Source of the DNA: Solimonas soli DSM 21787
GTDB taxonomy: Bacteria > Pseudomonadota > Gammaproteobacteria > Nevskiales > Nevskiaceae
Length of the DNA: 64,000 nucleotides
NCBI RefSeq assembly: GCF_000474945.1
Contig: NZ_KI440837.1
Location: 186,001-250,000, forward strand
Direction: 5' to 3'
Of this stretch, positions 32,606-43,800 are shown piece after piece. Position numbers and translations under genes: made by a program. Under the pieces are notes generated by a model, which was not told where the DNA came from, made no database searches, and saw nothing but the letters and a program-made list of their open reading frames with translations. Within the stretch, counting starts at the first letter, position 1. The number at the start of each line of letters is the position of its first letter.

Positions 32606-32821
32606 ATGCCAAGAACGAACGAGGACCTTCCGCGCGTCCAGATCGCTGCCCAGCTCAACGATCAGGGCTGGAACGTTCTTGACAGCAGTTTCGAGGGTTT
32701 CGAGTGCACCCTCTATGGCAGGGTCAAAGCTGACTACATCCTGCGCGACCGGAAAGGACGCGTCATCGTGGCTATCGATGCGAAGAAGAATGCCGGCAAG
32801 ACGGTGGAGGAAGCTCAGTGA
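32606..32821 (+). CDS. Short HsdR-type N-terminal nuclease domain (truncated)
   Basis: A 71-residue protein reading like the beginning of a type I restriction R-subunit nuclease domain: RTNEDLPRVQIAAQLNDQGW, then VKADYILRDRKGRVIVAIDAKK, which holds the Asp and the (D/E)-x-K of the PD-(D/E)xK site. It stops right after that motif, where the family continues with further helices. ATG 32606 has a GGGGGGGA sequence at good spacing; ATG 32573 is an in-frame alternative. Its end overlaps the helicase start (GTGA). Confidence 0.6.
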   Translation: MPRTNEDLPRVQIAAQLNDQGWNVLDSSFEGFECTLYGRVKADYILRDRKGRVIVAIDAKKNAGKTVEEAQ

Positions 32822-35800
32822 ACGTATTTTCTCTGAGAAGCGATCTGATCGGCGGCTACAGCGCGTTCGCCCGGTCGTTCACGCACATTCGTGCCGAAGA
32901 TATTCGGACCCAGGTCGACTCAGCCTTCGGTTCCGGGCGCTACTGGCCCGAGCCTCTGATTCAGATCAATCCCCGCTTCAAGCCGGGGAAATCGATCCCC
33001 GAGCACATCGCGACCGGCGATCTTCACCCAGGCACCGAGGCAATCTTCCGGGCCGACGGACAGCCGATGCGCTTGCACCGGCACCAGTCCGAGGCGGTAG
33101 CGCTTGCCCGAGCAGGACGCAGCTTCGTCGTGACGACCGGAACCGGATCGGGCAAGTCGCTCTGTTTCTTCATCCCAATCGTAGACGCGATCCTGCGCGC
33201 GAAGGAAAAGGACCCCACGCCCAAAACGCGCGCCATCGTGATCTACCCGATGAACGCGCTGGCGAACAGTCAACTAGAAGAGTTGCAGAAGTTCCTGCCC
33301 GGTGACACCCCGGCGATCACTTTCGCCAGATACACAGGCCAGGAAAGTGACGAGGTCCGCGAACGCATCCGCAGGAACCCGCCGGATATCCTGCTGACCA
33401 ATTTCATGATGCTCGAACTGCTGCTCACCCGACAGGACGAGCTTGACCGCGACGTAATCGACCATTGCGCCGGGCTGAATTTTCTCGTGCTCGACGAGCT
33501 GCATACCTATCGCGGCCGCCAAGGTGCGGACGTGGCATTGCTCGTGCGCCGAGTGCGGCAGCGCCTGAGGGCTGATCACCTGCAATGCATCGGCACGTCG
33601 GCCACGATGGCGAGCCAGGGCACGCAGGAGGAAAAGAACAAAGTCGTCGCCGGTGTTGCCGCGAAGCTTTTTGATTCAACGATTCAGCCCTCCGATGTGG
33701 TCACAGAAACGCTTGAACGCGCCACGGACCCGCAGCAAACGGCGGAGAGCGTGCGAGCCAAATTGCCCGCTACGATCAACGCCGGTGGTTTCGACAAGCT
33801 CTCGGACAAAGAACTTCGGGACCATCCGCTGGCGGTCTGGGTCGAAACGACTCTCGGCCTCGATTTCAGCGACGGAAAGCCCGTTCGCGCGAAACCGCTA
33901 ACCCTCGAAGAAGCCGCCGACACGCTGAGCGAAGCTTCGCATCTCAATCTCGCTCAGTGCCTCTCTGCATTGCAGGCGTTCCTGCTCGCAGCCGCATTGC
34001 CCGAGTCGTCTCGCACATCAGCAGCGAGGGGCGGCACCAAGCCCTTCTTTGCGTTCAAGCTCCACCAGTTCATATCGGGAGCCTCGACAGCCTACGTGAC
34101 CTTGGAGGCGCCCGGATCGCGCACAGTTCAGCTGGAAGGCCAGCAATATCTGCCGGGCTCGGAAAACACCAAGCGTCTGTATCCCACCTACTTCTGCCGA
34201 GACTGCGGCCAGGACTACTACTGCGTTCGGGTCCGCACCGAAAACAACACGTCTTTCGTGCTCCCGCGCGACATTGATGATGTCGCCGCAGTCAAGGACG
34301 AAGACGAAGCCGACGAGGATAGCGAGGGCGAAAAGACCGGCTTTCTGCTGGCCAGTCCCGGCGATGCGGACTTTACGTTCACGGGCGAAATCGAGGATTA
34401 CCCGGAGACCTGGCTGGAGATCGGTCCTGCCAATACCCCACGTCTGCGGCCAACCTACCGCAAGCTCAGAGCCGTGCCACTCGACGTTGCTGCCGACGGC
34501 AAGGTGGGCAGCGGAGTGCCGTCGTATTTCCTGCCCGGGAAGTTCCGTTTCTGCCTGCGGTGCAGGGCTGCCCACAGCGTGCAAGGCAAGGACATCAACC
34601 GGCTGGCTTCGCTGTCGGCTGAGGGCCGCAGCTCCGCGACGACAGTCCTCACCACGTCCATCCTGGAGTGGATGCACAAACAAAGTGCCGGATTCACCCG
34701 GCACACCCGTAAGCTGCTCGGCTTCACGGATAACCGGCAGGATGCGGCGCTTCAGGCCGGCCACTTCAACGACTTCATCTTCGTGAGCCTCATTCGGTCG
34801 GCCTTCTTCGGCGCGATCAATGCAAAGAAGGAAGGCATCACGGATGCCGATCTGGGCGAGCAGATGGTGGGCGCGCTGGGTTTCGATCAACCTATCCCTG
34901 CCAGCGCTGATCCCGCGACGACACACCTCGCCGAATGGCTGCAGGACCCGGCGCTTTCGGGTCGCGATTTGCAGGACGCGAAGAACATCCTTCGGCAGGT
35001 TCTCGCATATCGCGCCTGGTTCGATCAGCGGCGTGGTTGGCGATACACGAATCCGAATCTTGAGCAGTTGGTCATGCTGCGGGTGTCCTATCGCGACCTC
35101 GATACGTTCGTTGCGAGCGACGACCGCTTCAAGAACGCGCCTTCGGTCCTGAAAGGCGCGTCACACGAGACTCGTCGACGCGCGTTTAACGAGCTTTTCG
35201 ACTACCTGCGCCGGGGGCTTGCCGTAGACGCTGCAGCCTTGGACGACCAGGAGCTGCGCAAGCTCGCGGACGAAAGTCGCAAGTTTCTGCGTCTGCCGTG
35301 GGCCTTCGGTCGCGACGAGCAATTGCGCTCTGCCCGTTGGCTGTTCTTGGACCCGCCTGGCGGTGGCCAGCGACAGGGGCGCGATGAGGATCTGATTCTG
35401 CGTGCAGGCCTGCAGAGTCCGCTTGGCAAGGAGCTGCGCAGGGCGTCGCTATGGGGCGCTGACAAACCCCTTGGGAGGGATGCATACCGCGAACTTCTGG
35501 AATGGATGCTCCAAGCTGCCAAGGGCTTTGTGCGGCGTGATGAGGCGACACCATTCGCGCGGGCCGGCTGGCGACTGCGCAGCAACGCGGTGCTCCTGAC
35601 GACTGGCGACGGGATTCTGGAACGCGGCAGGGCCAACGCGTTCTTCACGGAGCTGTATCGCACACTAGCCCAGACCTTGCAGGGTGGCGGCGCAGCGATT
35701 TTCCGATTCGAGGGTCGCGAGCATACGGCGCAGGTCGATGCCAGCATTCGTGAAATCCGCGAGGCCCGCTTCCGCCAGAGCGACAAAGATCGCGAGGCGC

Positions 35801-38094
35801 TGGATGGCAAGCTCGGGGAAACCGCGCGCAGCATGGGCGAGAGCACGCGCTTCCTGCCAGTGCTCTATTGCTCACCCACGATGGAACTCGGCGTCGACAT
35901 CTCGGCGCTCAACGCTGTCTACCTGAGAAATGTGCCGCCAACGCCCGCCAATTATGCGCAGCGAGCGGGACGTGCCGGACGCAGCGGTCAGGCGGCCCTT
36001 GTGGTTACCTACTGCGCGGCACGCAGCCCACACGACCAGTTCTTCTTCCGTGAGCCCCGCCAGATGGTTCACGGTGAGGTGCGCGCACCACTCATCGAAC
36101 TGGCGAATCGGCAACTCCTTGAGAGTCACCTTCATGCGATCTGGCTGGCCGCCAGTGGCACGGCACTGGGCAAAGCGATCGCCGAGGTCGTTCAACCCGA
36201 ACAGCCGGGTCTTCCGGTCCGCCGGGAAGTGATCGAGGCGTTCAGCCAAGCCAGCGTTTCCGTGCATGCAAAGGCTCAGGCGATCCCCATCCTGCAGAGA
36301 CTGAGCGAAATTCTGACGCCGCGCGATGCACCTTGGTACGACGGTCCCGAGGCATTTGCCGCGCGGATTCTCGGCAGCGCAATCGCGTCTTTCGAACGGG
36401 CCTTCGATCGCTGGCGCAATCTCTTCGCCGCCGCAGTTCGCCAGCGGGATCAGGCCCAGGCCACGATCAACGACTTCACGATCCGCGATCCCAAGGAGAA
36501 GGACGCCGCCAAGCGCCGGCATCGGCAAGCCATCGAACAGATTGAGCTACTCTTGCACGGCAAGGAAACACTCTCCAGCGACTTCTATACCTACCGCTAT
36601 CTGGCGACCGAGGGCTTCCTGCCGGGCTACAACTTCCCGCGCCTGCCGCTAATGGCCTACGTGCCGGGCAGCGGTGATGGCTCGCGCAACCAGACCTTCT
36701 TGCAGCGTCCCCGATTCCTCGGCATTGCGGAGTTCGGCCCACGCAGCCTCGTGTATCACGAGGGTCGCGCATTCCGTGTCGTGCGCGTGCGCATCGCTGT
36801 TGGCACTCAGGAAGGTCAGGCCAACCTGCAACGACTGCCGACAACCAGTGCCCGAGTTTGCCGTGCCTGCGGTGCAGCGCACTTCACCCCCCAGGAGGAG
36901 CGTTGCCATGCCTGTCGCGCCGACTTGGACACCGCCGAAGTCGTGCGCGAACTCTACCGCGTGGATGCCGTGGACACGGAACCCACAGAGCGCATCACAG
37001 CCAACGACGAAGAACGTCAGCGGCAGGCGTTCGAACTGCAGACCACTTTTCAGTGGGCACGGCGCAACGGCGTCACGGACGCGCGCGTCCTGACAGCGAG
37101 AGACAGCGAAGGAGATATCGTTCAGCTCCGTTACAGCGCCGGCGCCACGATCACGCGAATCAACAAGGGCCTACGCCGACGCAAGGACAAGACGGTCTTC
37201 GGTTTCAACGTCAGCCCCAAGACCGGCTACTGGCAGAAGGACGAAAGCGAAAACGGCAATGGCGCGGCCGATCCAAATCCCGATAACGTGCCGCCGCAGC
37301 GGATTGTCCCCTACGTCGAGGATCAGAAGAACGCGCTATTGCTCCAGCCATCCGGCGAGTGGACTGACACGACCCTAGCGACGGTGCAATACGCGCTCAA
37401 ACGAGGCATCGAGACCGTATTCCAGCTGGAGGAGAGCGAAATCCTCGCCGAACCGCTGCCGACCCGCGCCGAGCGCAAGGGTGTTCTGCTCTACGAGACG
37501 ACAGAGGGCGGCGCTGGCGTTCTGTCGCGTCTGGTTTCGGAGGCTGACGCGCTCTCTCGCATCGCTGTCGCCGCACTTCGCATTCTGCACCTCGATATTC
37601 CGGACCCGGCCAAACTGCACGAGACGGCCCCCGAAGCCCTGGTCGATGTCGCAGGCACGCAGTGTGTTGCGGGCTGCTACCGCTGCGTCCTGTCCTACTA
37701 CAACCAGCCCGACCACGAGCTGCTTGATCGCCGCGACGAACACGCGCGGCGCATTCTGTGGCGCCTGGCGTGCTCGACCACTGACCTCTCAGCGGATGCG
37801 ACGGCGCAGGCGGCCGAACTGCCGCCCGACACCACCGAGCCCAAGGGATGGGAGGCGACGTGGCGACAGAACGTCGCCGCCCAGTCGCCGCACCTGCCCC
37901 AAACCAAGCGGTTCGAGCATGCCGGTAGCGTCCTGCTGCACTGGCCCGACCACTACGTTGCCATCGCTTTGCCAGACACCGCACGCAGCCTTCAGTCGGA
38001 GTGGGAAGACAAGGGCTACACGTTCGTGCGCTTCTCCGATGATCAGACGTCCTGGCCCGCAGCACTCAAGAAACTCGAAAAACTCGTCTCATGA
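32818..38094 (+). CDS. DEAD/DEAH-box helicase with C-terminal DUF1998 domain (DruE or fused DrmA-DrmB-like)
   Basis: A 1758-residue superfamily 2 helicase starting at GTG 32818 with GGAGGAAG upstream. Motifs visible: Walker A TTGTGSGKS (about 107-114), motif II LDELH (224-228), motif III GTSAT (258-262), and QRAGRAGRSG as motif VI (about 1047). Cys pairs occur near 458, 578 and 1348. The C-terminus has the DUF1998 block CVAGCYRCVLSYYNQPDHELLDRRD-like segment (about 1615-1640). DUF1998 helicases are the shared core of Druantia (DruE) and of DISARM (split as DrmA and DrmB). It overlaps both neighbours by four bases. Confidence 0.9.
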   Translation: MNVFSLRSDLIGGYSAFARSFTHIRAEDIRTQVDSAFGSGRYWPEPLIQINPRFKPGKSIPEHIATGDLHPGTEAIFRADGQPMRLHRHQSEAVALARAGRSFVVTTGTGSGKSLCFFIPIVDAILRAKEKDPTPKTRAIVIYPMNALANSQLEELQKFLPGDTPAITFARYTGQESDEVRERIRRNPPDILLTNFMMLELLLTRQDELDRDVIDHCAGLNFLVLDELHTYRGRQGADVALLVRRVRQRLRADHLQCIGTSATMASQGTQEEKNKVVAGVAAKLFDSTIQPSDVVTETLERATDPQQTAESVRAKLPATINAGGFDKLSDKELRDHPLAVWVETTLGLDFSDGKPVRAKPLTLEEAADTLSEASHLNLAQCLSALQAFLLAAALPESSRTSAARGGTKPFFAFKLHQFISGASTAYVTLEAPGSRTVQLEGQQYLPGSENTKRLYPTYFCRDCGQDYYCVRVRTENNTSFVLPRDIDDVAAVKDEDEADEDSEGEKTGFLLASPGDADFTFTGEIEDYPETWLEIGPANTPRLRPTYRKLRAVPLDVAADGKVGSGVPSYFLPGKFRFCLRCRAAHSVQGKDINRLASLSAEGRSSATTVLTTSILEWMHKQSAGFTRHTRKLLGFTDNRQDAALQAGHFNDFIFVSLIRSAFFGAINAKKEGITDADLGEQMVGALGFDQPIPASADPATTHLAEWLQDPALSGRDLQDAKNILRQVLAYRAWFDQRRGWRYTNPNLEQLVMLRVSYRDLDTFVASDDRFKNAPSVLKGASHETRRRAFNELFDYLRRGLAVDAAALDDQELRKLADESRKFLRLPWAFGRDEQLRSARWLFLDPPGGGQRQGRDEDLILRAGLQSPLGKELRRASLWGADKPLGRDAYRELLEWMLQAAKGFVRRDEATPFARAGWRLRSNAVLLTTGDGILERGRANAFFTELYRTLAQTLQGGGAAIFRFEGREHTAQVDASIREIREARFRQSDKDREALDGKLGETARSMGESTRFLPVLYCSPTMELGVDISALNAVYLRNVPPTPANYAQRAGRAGRSGQAALVVTYCAARSPHDQFFFREPRQMVHGEVRAPLIELANRQLLESHLHAIWLAASGTALGKAIAEVVQPEQPGLPVRREVIEAFSQASVSVHAKAQAIPILQRLSEILTPRDAPWYDGPEAFAARILGSAIASFERAFDRWRNLFAAAVRQRDQAQATINDFTIRDPKEKDAAKRRHRQAIEQIELLLHGKETLSSDFYTYRYLATEGFLPGYNFPRLPLMAYVPGSGDGSRNQTFLQRPRFLGIAEFGPRSLVYHEGRAFRVVRVRIAVGTQEGQANLQRLPTTSARVCRACGAAHFTPQEERCHACRADLDTAEVVRELYRVDAVDTEPTERITANDEERQRQAFELQTTFQWARRNGVTDARVLTARDSEGDIVQLRYSAGATITRINKGLRRRKDKTVFGFNVSPKTGYWQKDESENGNGAADPNPDNVPPQRIVPYVEDQKNALLLQPSGEWTDTTLATVQYALKRGIETVFQLEESEILAEPLPTRAERKGVLLYETTEGGAGVLSRLVSEADALSRIAVAALRILHLDIPDPAKLHETAPEALVDVAGTQCVAGCYRCVLSYYNQPDHELLDRRDEHARRILWRLACSTTDLSADATAQAAELPPDTTEPKGWEATWRQNVAAQSPHLPQTKRFEHAGSVLLHWPDHYVAIALPDTARSLQSEWEDKGYTFVRFSDDQTSWPAALKKLEKLVS

Positions 38095-40880
38095 ACGATT
38101 TGGCATTCTCGCCTGGCAGCATCGTCCGCGCCCGTGGACGCGACTGGGTCGTCCTGCCCAGCAGCGAGTCCGACGCGCTGCACCTGCGCCCGCTCTCGGG
38201 GTCCGAGGCGGACACAGCCTGGGTGCATCTGGGCCTGGAACCGGAAGTCCAGCCCGCGCGCTTTGATGCCCCATCGCCTGACGACATCGGCAATCGCGAA
38301 TCTGCAAGCTTGCTGGCCGATGCACTGACGCTGTCGCTGCGGCGCGGAGCCGGTCCCTTCAGGAGCTTCGGTAACGTCGGTATCGAGCCGCGCAGCTATC
38401 AGTTGGTCCCATTGCTGATGGCGCTGAAGCTCGATCCCGTCCGGCTGTTGATTGCGGATGACGTAGGAATCGGCAAGACGATCGAGGCACTTCTCATCGC
38501 GCGCGAGCTGTTCGATCGCGGCGAGGTGCAACGCTTCACCGTGCTCTGTCCACCGCACCTCGTCGAGCAGTGGATCGCGGAATTGAGCGAACGGTTTCAC
38601 TTCCAGGCCGTCGATGTGACGGCGTCCAGCGCAGCGCGGCTGGAGCGTGGGCTGCCGGTCGGCGCCAGCCTGTTCGAGCAGTATCCCGTCACCGTCGTTA
38701 GTCTTGACTACATCAAGAGCCAAAAGCGCCGCGACGAGTTCGCCCGCGCCTGTCCCGAGCTGGTTATCGTGGACGAGGCGCACACCTGTTCGGCGGCCAC
38801 GGACGGCAAGCATCTGCGCTACGCCTTGCTCAAGGAGCTGGCCTCCGACCATGAGCGCCATCTGGTGCTGCTGACGGCGACGCCGCACAGTGGCGACGAG
38901 CAGGCGTTCTATCGCCTGCTGGCACTGCTCAAGCCTGGGTTCGGGGCGCTGGCCACAGCGCAGGGCGAGGCACGCGACAAGCTCCGCCTCGATCTGGCAT
39001 CGCACTATGTGCAGCGCCGTCGCCCGGATATCAACGCCTGGAACGACGACAACCTGTTTCCGCGCCGAGAGGTCGCCGAGGCGACCTACCGCTTGACCGG
39101 CGGATGGGACCAGTTCTTTCAGGACGTGCTCGATTACTGCGCAGCCATCACCGAGCAGGCGGGCGGCGACGAGCGCCGCAAGCGTCTCACGTTCTGGGGC
39201 ACGCTGGCACTGATGCGCTGTGTGTCGTCCAGCCCGGCGGCTGCGGTGCAGGCATTGAGCACCCGGCGGCTGTCGCTGGAAGAGACGGCTGCCGACGAGC
39301 TGGCCGAGCGTGTCTTCGACGGACGCACAGACGCTTTGACGGACGACGACGTGGAGCCCGGCGCGCAGGACAACGCCTTGGACACGCTACTCCGCCAGGC
39401 GCGCCGCTTGGAGGGAGAAGCGGACGATCCCAAGCTTGCCAAGCTTGCGAGTGTGCTGGAGGGCATGTTCAGAGATGGATTCGCGCCCGTGGTGTTTTGT
39501 CGCTACATCGCCACGGCCCACTATCTAGGCTCGCATCTGCGCCAGCGTTTTCCCAAGCACACCGTCGAAGTCGTAACCGGCGAACTACCTTCAGAGGAAC
39601 GCCGGGCACGCGCCGAAGCGTTGGGCGAGCACGACCACCGCCTCCTCATTGCCACAGACTGCCTGTCGGAGGGCGTCAACCTGCAGCAGCACTACGACGC
39701 TGTCGTGCACTACGACCTGTCCTGGAACCCGACGCGGCATGAACAACGAGAAGGCCGCGTGGATCGCTTCGGTCAGCCAGCTCGCATCGTGCGCGCCGTG
39801 CTGGTCTACGGTGAGAACAACCCGGTCGACGGTGCCGTGCTCAACGTGATCATTCGCAAGGCCGACGCCATCCGAAAGGAGTTGGGCGTTCCCGTGCCGT
39901 TGCCGGATGACGATCACACCTTGACGCAGGCGCTCATGTCCGCCGTACTCCTGCGCCGGCAAGATCGCGGGCCGCAGCAAGCATTCGATTTCGGAGCCCT
40001 ACCTTCGGCCAAAGAGCTGGACGTGATCTGGACTGATCTCGCCGAGAAGACCAAAGCCAACCGCACGGTGTTTGCCCAGCGCGGCCTCAAGCCAGAGGAC
40101 GTGATGCCGGAGTGGGAACGCTCCCGTGCGGCGCTCGGCAACGCCGAGTCCGTGAAGCGCTTTATCGAGCGCAGCCTTGCTAGGCTCGGTGCAGGCGCCG
40201 AGCCCCGCCGCCGCAGCGGCAAAGACATCCTGCGCGTGCCGCTGTTGGCATTACCTCCTGCGCTCCGAGAAAGACTGACGGCACAGGGCTTGGAAGACCG
40301 GGTCGATATCGATTTCTCACCGCCTGCTGCACCGGGCTGCAGCCCCATCCATCGCGCGCATCCGCTCGTCGCTGTGCTCGCAGAACATCTACTTGAGTTC
40401 ACGCTCGACGAGCGCACGAACGGCGAACCGGACCCCGCGAGGCTCGGTCGGTCAGGCGCATGGATCAGCCCCGCAGTCGCGCAGTTCACCACGGTATTGC
40501 TGCTCCGGCTCCGCCATCAGCTCACGCTGGGGCGTGGGCGCGTGGCCCGAACCCTGATGGTCGAGGAATCATTACCGGTGGCATTGGTCGGCAAGACCAA
40601 TCCCAGTTGGCAGGTCAACCCGCCCATTGGCGACTGGTTTGCCGCGCCGGCCGGGAACGAACTTGCGCCCCCGGCTCGCAGCCGCTTCGTCAGCGAAGCC
40701 TTGAACGTGCTTGCCACGCAAACCACGCAGTTGGAGTCTCTGGCCGATCAGCGGGCGGAAGCCCTGCTGGCCGACCACCGTCGGGTCCGTGATGCAGCCC
40801 GTGCGCGCGGCGAATATCAGGTCAAGTCGCTGAAGCCGGTGGACGTGATCGCGACCTACGTGCTGCTGCCAGTGAGCTGA
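38091..40880 (+). CDS. SNF2-family helicase (DrmD-like)
   Basis: A 929-residue SNF2/Swi2 ATPase. It has Walker A IADDVGIGKTIEA (about 120-130), DEAH in VIVDEAHTC (about 226), LLTATPHSG, a helicase C-terminal part with LLIATDCLSEGVNLQ, and motif VI REGRVDRFGQ (about 553). The last 300 residues have no motif I recognise. SNF2 proteins of this size (DrmD) are part of class 1 DISARM, where they act with a methylase and the DrmA/DrmB helicase. ATG 38091 overlaps the preceding stop. Confidence 0.9.
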   Translation: MNDLAFSPGSIVRARGRDWVVLPSSESDALHLRPLSGSEADTAWVHLGLEPEVQPARFDAPSPDDIGNRESASLLADALTLSLRRGAGPFRSFGNVGIEPRSYQLVPLLMALKLDPVRLLIADDVGIGKTIEALLIARELFDRGEVQRFTVLCPPHLVEQWIAELSERFHFQAVDVTASSAARLERGLPVGASLFEQYPVTVVSLDYIKSQKRRDEFARACPELVIVDEAHTCSAATDGKHLRYALLKELASDHERHLVLLTATPHSGDEQAFYRLLALLKPGFGALATAQGEARDKLRLDLASHYVQRRRPDINAWNDDNLFPRREVAEATYRLTGGWDQFFQDVLDYCAAITEQAGGDERRKRLTFWGTLALMRCVSSSPAAAVQALSTRRLSLEETAADELAERVFDGRTDALTDDDVEPGAQDNALDTLLRQARRLEGEADDPKLAKLASVLEGMFRDGFAPVVFCRYIATAHYLGSHLRQRFPKHTVEVVTGELPSEERRARAEALGEHDHRLLIATDCLSEGVNLQQHYDAVVHYDLSWNPTRHEQREGRVDRFGQPARIVRAVLVYGENNPVDGAVLNVIIRKADAIRKELGVPVPLPDDDHTLTQALMSAVLLRRQDRGPQQAFDFGALPSAKELDVIWTDLAEKTKANRTVFAQRGLKPEDVMPEWERSRAALGNAESVKRFIERSLARLGAGAEPRRRSGKDILRVPLLALPPALRERLTAQGLEDRVDIDFSPPAAPGCSPIHRAHPLVAVLAEHLLEFTLDERTNGEPDPARLGRSGAWISPAVAQFTTVLLLRLRHQLTLGRGRVARTLMVEESLPVALVGKTNPSWQVNPPIGDWFAAPAGNELAPPARSRFVSEALNVLATQTTQLESLADQRAEALLADHRRVRDAARARGEYQVKSLKPVDVIATYVLLPVS

Positions 40881-40881
40881 C

Positions 40882-43800
40882 ATGGCCAGACGCAAACTCA
40901 CCCAGCTCGCCTACGACGCCCTCACGCTGGAGGGCGGCCTCTTCAACGCGGAGTGGCTCGCCAAGGTCGCCCACCTAGAAGCACCCCACCAGAAGCCCGA
41001 TGACTACGGCATTCCGGCCGGCCTGAATCTGCGCGACGAGATTGCCCGTGCTTGGCGTATCGCCCAGGCGCTCTGGATCAAGTTCCAGGCCAGCCGCAGC
41101 GCTGCGTCGGGAGGCGCAGCGGCGACAGAGAAGTTCGTCGTGGCGCTGCTGGAAGCGTTCGCGTTCGCGGGGCTCACCAAGCAGGCTTCGGCCCGAGCGA
41201 TTGGCGAGCGCAGCTTCCCGATCTCGCACGCGCTGCATCGCATTCCGGTCCTCGTTGCTGCGCATACCGAAGGGCTGGATGAAGGGCAGCAGCGTTTCGG
41301 CGAAGCAGGCCGTCGCCGCAGTCCCTTCAGTCTATTGCAGGAATACCTGAATGCCGCCGACCAATCCTTATGGGGCTTGGTCTGCAACGGCACGAGGCTC
41401 CGCCTTGTGCGGGACAACGCCAGCCTGACTCGCCCGGCGTGGCTGGAGGCGGACTTGGAGCGTATCTTCACCGAAGAGCGCTTTGCGGACTTCTCCGCGT
41501 TGTGGCTCACGATCCACGTCAGCCGCTTCGGCGCCGCAGACAGCTCTCCGACCGACTGTGCTCTGGAAGCCTGGCGAGAGGCTGGCCAGCAGGCCGGCAC
41601 GCGCGCGCGCGACGAACTGCGCAAGGGTGTCGAGCGTGCGCTCCTGGAGCTGGGCCAGGGTTTTCTCAGCGAGGCATCGAATGCGGAGCTGCGCGCCGCA
41701 CTGGTGGCCGGCACCCTAACGCCTACAGCCTACTTCCAGCAGCTCCTGCGTCTTGTCTACCGTCTGATCTTCCTGCTCACGGTCGAGGAACGCGGACTGC
41801 TGCACCCTCCCGGCAGCGATGCCAAAGCTCAAGCGCTTTACGAGCGCGGCTACAGCCTGCGCCGGCTGCGCGAACGCGCCATTCGGCACAGTGCCCACGA
41901 CACACATCGTGATCTCTACGCCTCGCTTACGGTCGCGTTCCGTGGCCTGGCTGGCGGCGAACCGCGCCTCGCGCTTCCTGCGCTGGGCGGCCTGTTCGCG
42001 ACCGAGCAAACCCCTGTCCTGGACGCTGCCCAGCTTCAGAACCGGCATCTGGTCGCTTCGCTCTGGGCGCTTGCATGGATCGCGCGCGACGGCGCCACCG
42101 AGCGCGTCAACTGGCGCGACATGGGGCCGGAGGAACTGGGTAGCGTTTATGAGAGTTTGCTGGAATTGCGCCCGCAGATCGGAGAAGGCGCTCAGACGTT
42201 CCGGTTTGCGAGCGAAAGCGAGTCCAGAGGTAGTGCACGGAAGCTCTCTGGTAGCTATTACACACCGGACAGCCTGGTTCAGGTGCTGCTTGATTACGCG
42301 CTTGAACCTGTCATTGCACGACGGCTGTCCGAACGCCCTCAGGATGAAGCCTCGGCTTTGCTGTCGATCACCGTTGTTGATCCCGCAGTAGGCAGCGGAC
42401 ACTTTCTGCTCGCTGCCGCTCGACGACTCGCAGCTCACCTGGCGAGGATTCGAGCGCAGGGACAGCCTGGAGCGGCAGAACACCGGAAGGCACTGCGCGA
42501 CGTGGTATCGCATTGCCTATTTGGTGTTGACCGCAATCCCATGGCGCTGGAACTTGCAAAGATCGCTCTCTGGCTGGAGGCCATGACGCCGGAGTCGCCA
42601 CTGTCCTTCCTCGATTCGCACTTGGCGCTTGGGGATGGTCTATTGGGCCTGTTGAACTTTTCGGTGCTGAAGGACGGAGTTCCCCAAGGGGCATACAAGC
42701 CCTTGCTCGGAGACGACCCCGATATCTGCTCAGTCTTAAAGAAGAGGAACAAGGCTGGTCAGCGCGTATTTGCTGCCAGTCGCCAGCAGCGGGAGCTTGA
42801 ATTTCGGGCGCCTACGCTTGCCGAGGCGTTTGGTCAGCTCGACGCTGCAGGCGATGAGACGCTGGGTGACGTGGCTGCGAAGAAAAAGCGGTTCAGCGAA
42901 ATCCGACAGCAGGCACTTGGCTCGCCCCTAGCGCTGGCGGCGGACCTTTACGTCGCAGCGCATCTGATGCCCAAGACGGCTGCTACGCAATCACTGGTGC
43001 CCACCAGCTCGGACCTCGTTCACCTCATGCAAGGCCATGGAGAGAGCGAACTGGGACGCGAAATGATCCTTGCGGCACAGGAAGCCTGCAGGAAAGCGAG
43101 CGTCCTTCACTGGCCACTGACCTTTCCTCAGGTGTTCGCAAAGGGCGGTTTCGACGTTGTGTTTGGTAATCCGCCTTGGGAGACCATGAGCCCAGACGCG
43201 AAAGAATATTTCTCATCCTACGTCCCTGGCATCGCTGGCATGACGCCTGAGGAGCAGGAAGCGGCAATTGGTCATCAGTTGGAAGTACCCGCGGTTGCGC
43301 GCGAGTGGTACGAACACTGCCGCGCACTCTACGCAGCAGTCCTGTTCATGAAGGAAGGCGGTCGCTACACGCGATACGCGGAGGGGAACCTCGGCAAAGG
43401 AGACTTCAACGTCTACCGGCAGTTCGTCGAACTGGCAATGGACGCATGCCGACCCGGCGGCTACGCCGCCCAGGTTGTCCCTGAGAACTTCTACAACGGG
43501 GCTAACGCTGCCGGTATTCGCAAATCGCTGTTTGATTCGTTCGAGGTCCAGGCGCTCCTTGGTTTTGAGAATCACCGAAAGGTTTGGTTCAACGCAATCG
43601 ATTCCCGCACGAAGTTTGCGCTCTATGTTGCGCGCAAGGGCGGGGCATCGAGACAGTTTGGAGCCGCATTCTCGATTCGCAATCCTGGCGAACTCGCGGC
43701 GGCGCTAAGCCAACTCCTTCTCGTTGACGTGTCGTTGCTCAAGGAGTTCTCGCCGGAAGCGCAGACGGTCATGGAGTTCTCAAACCAGTTCGAGATCGAC

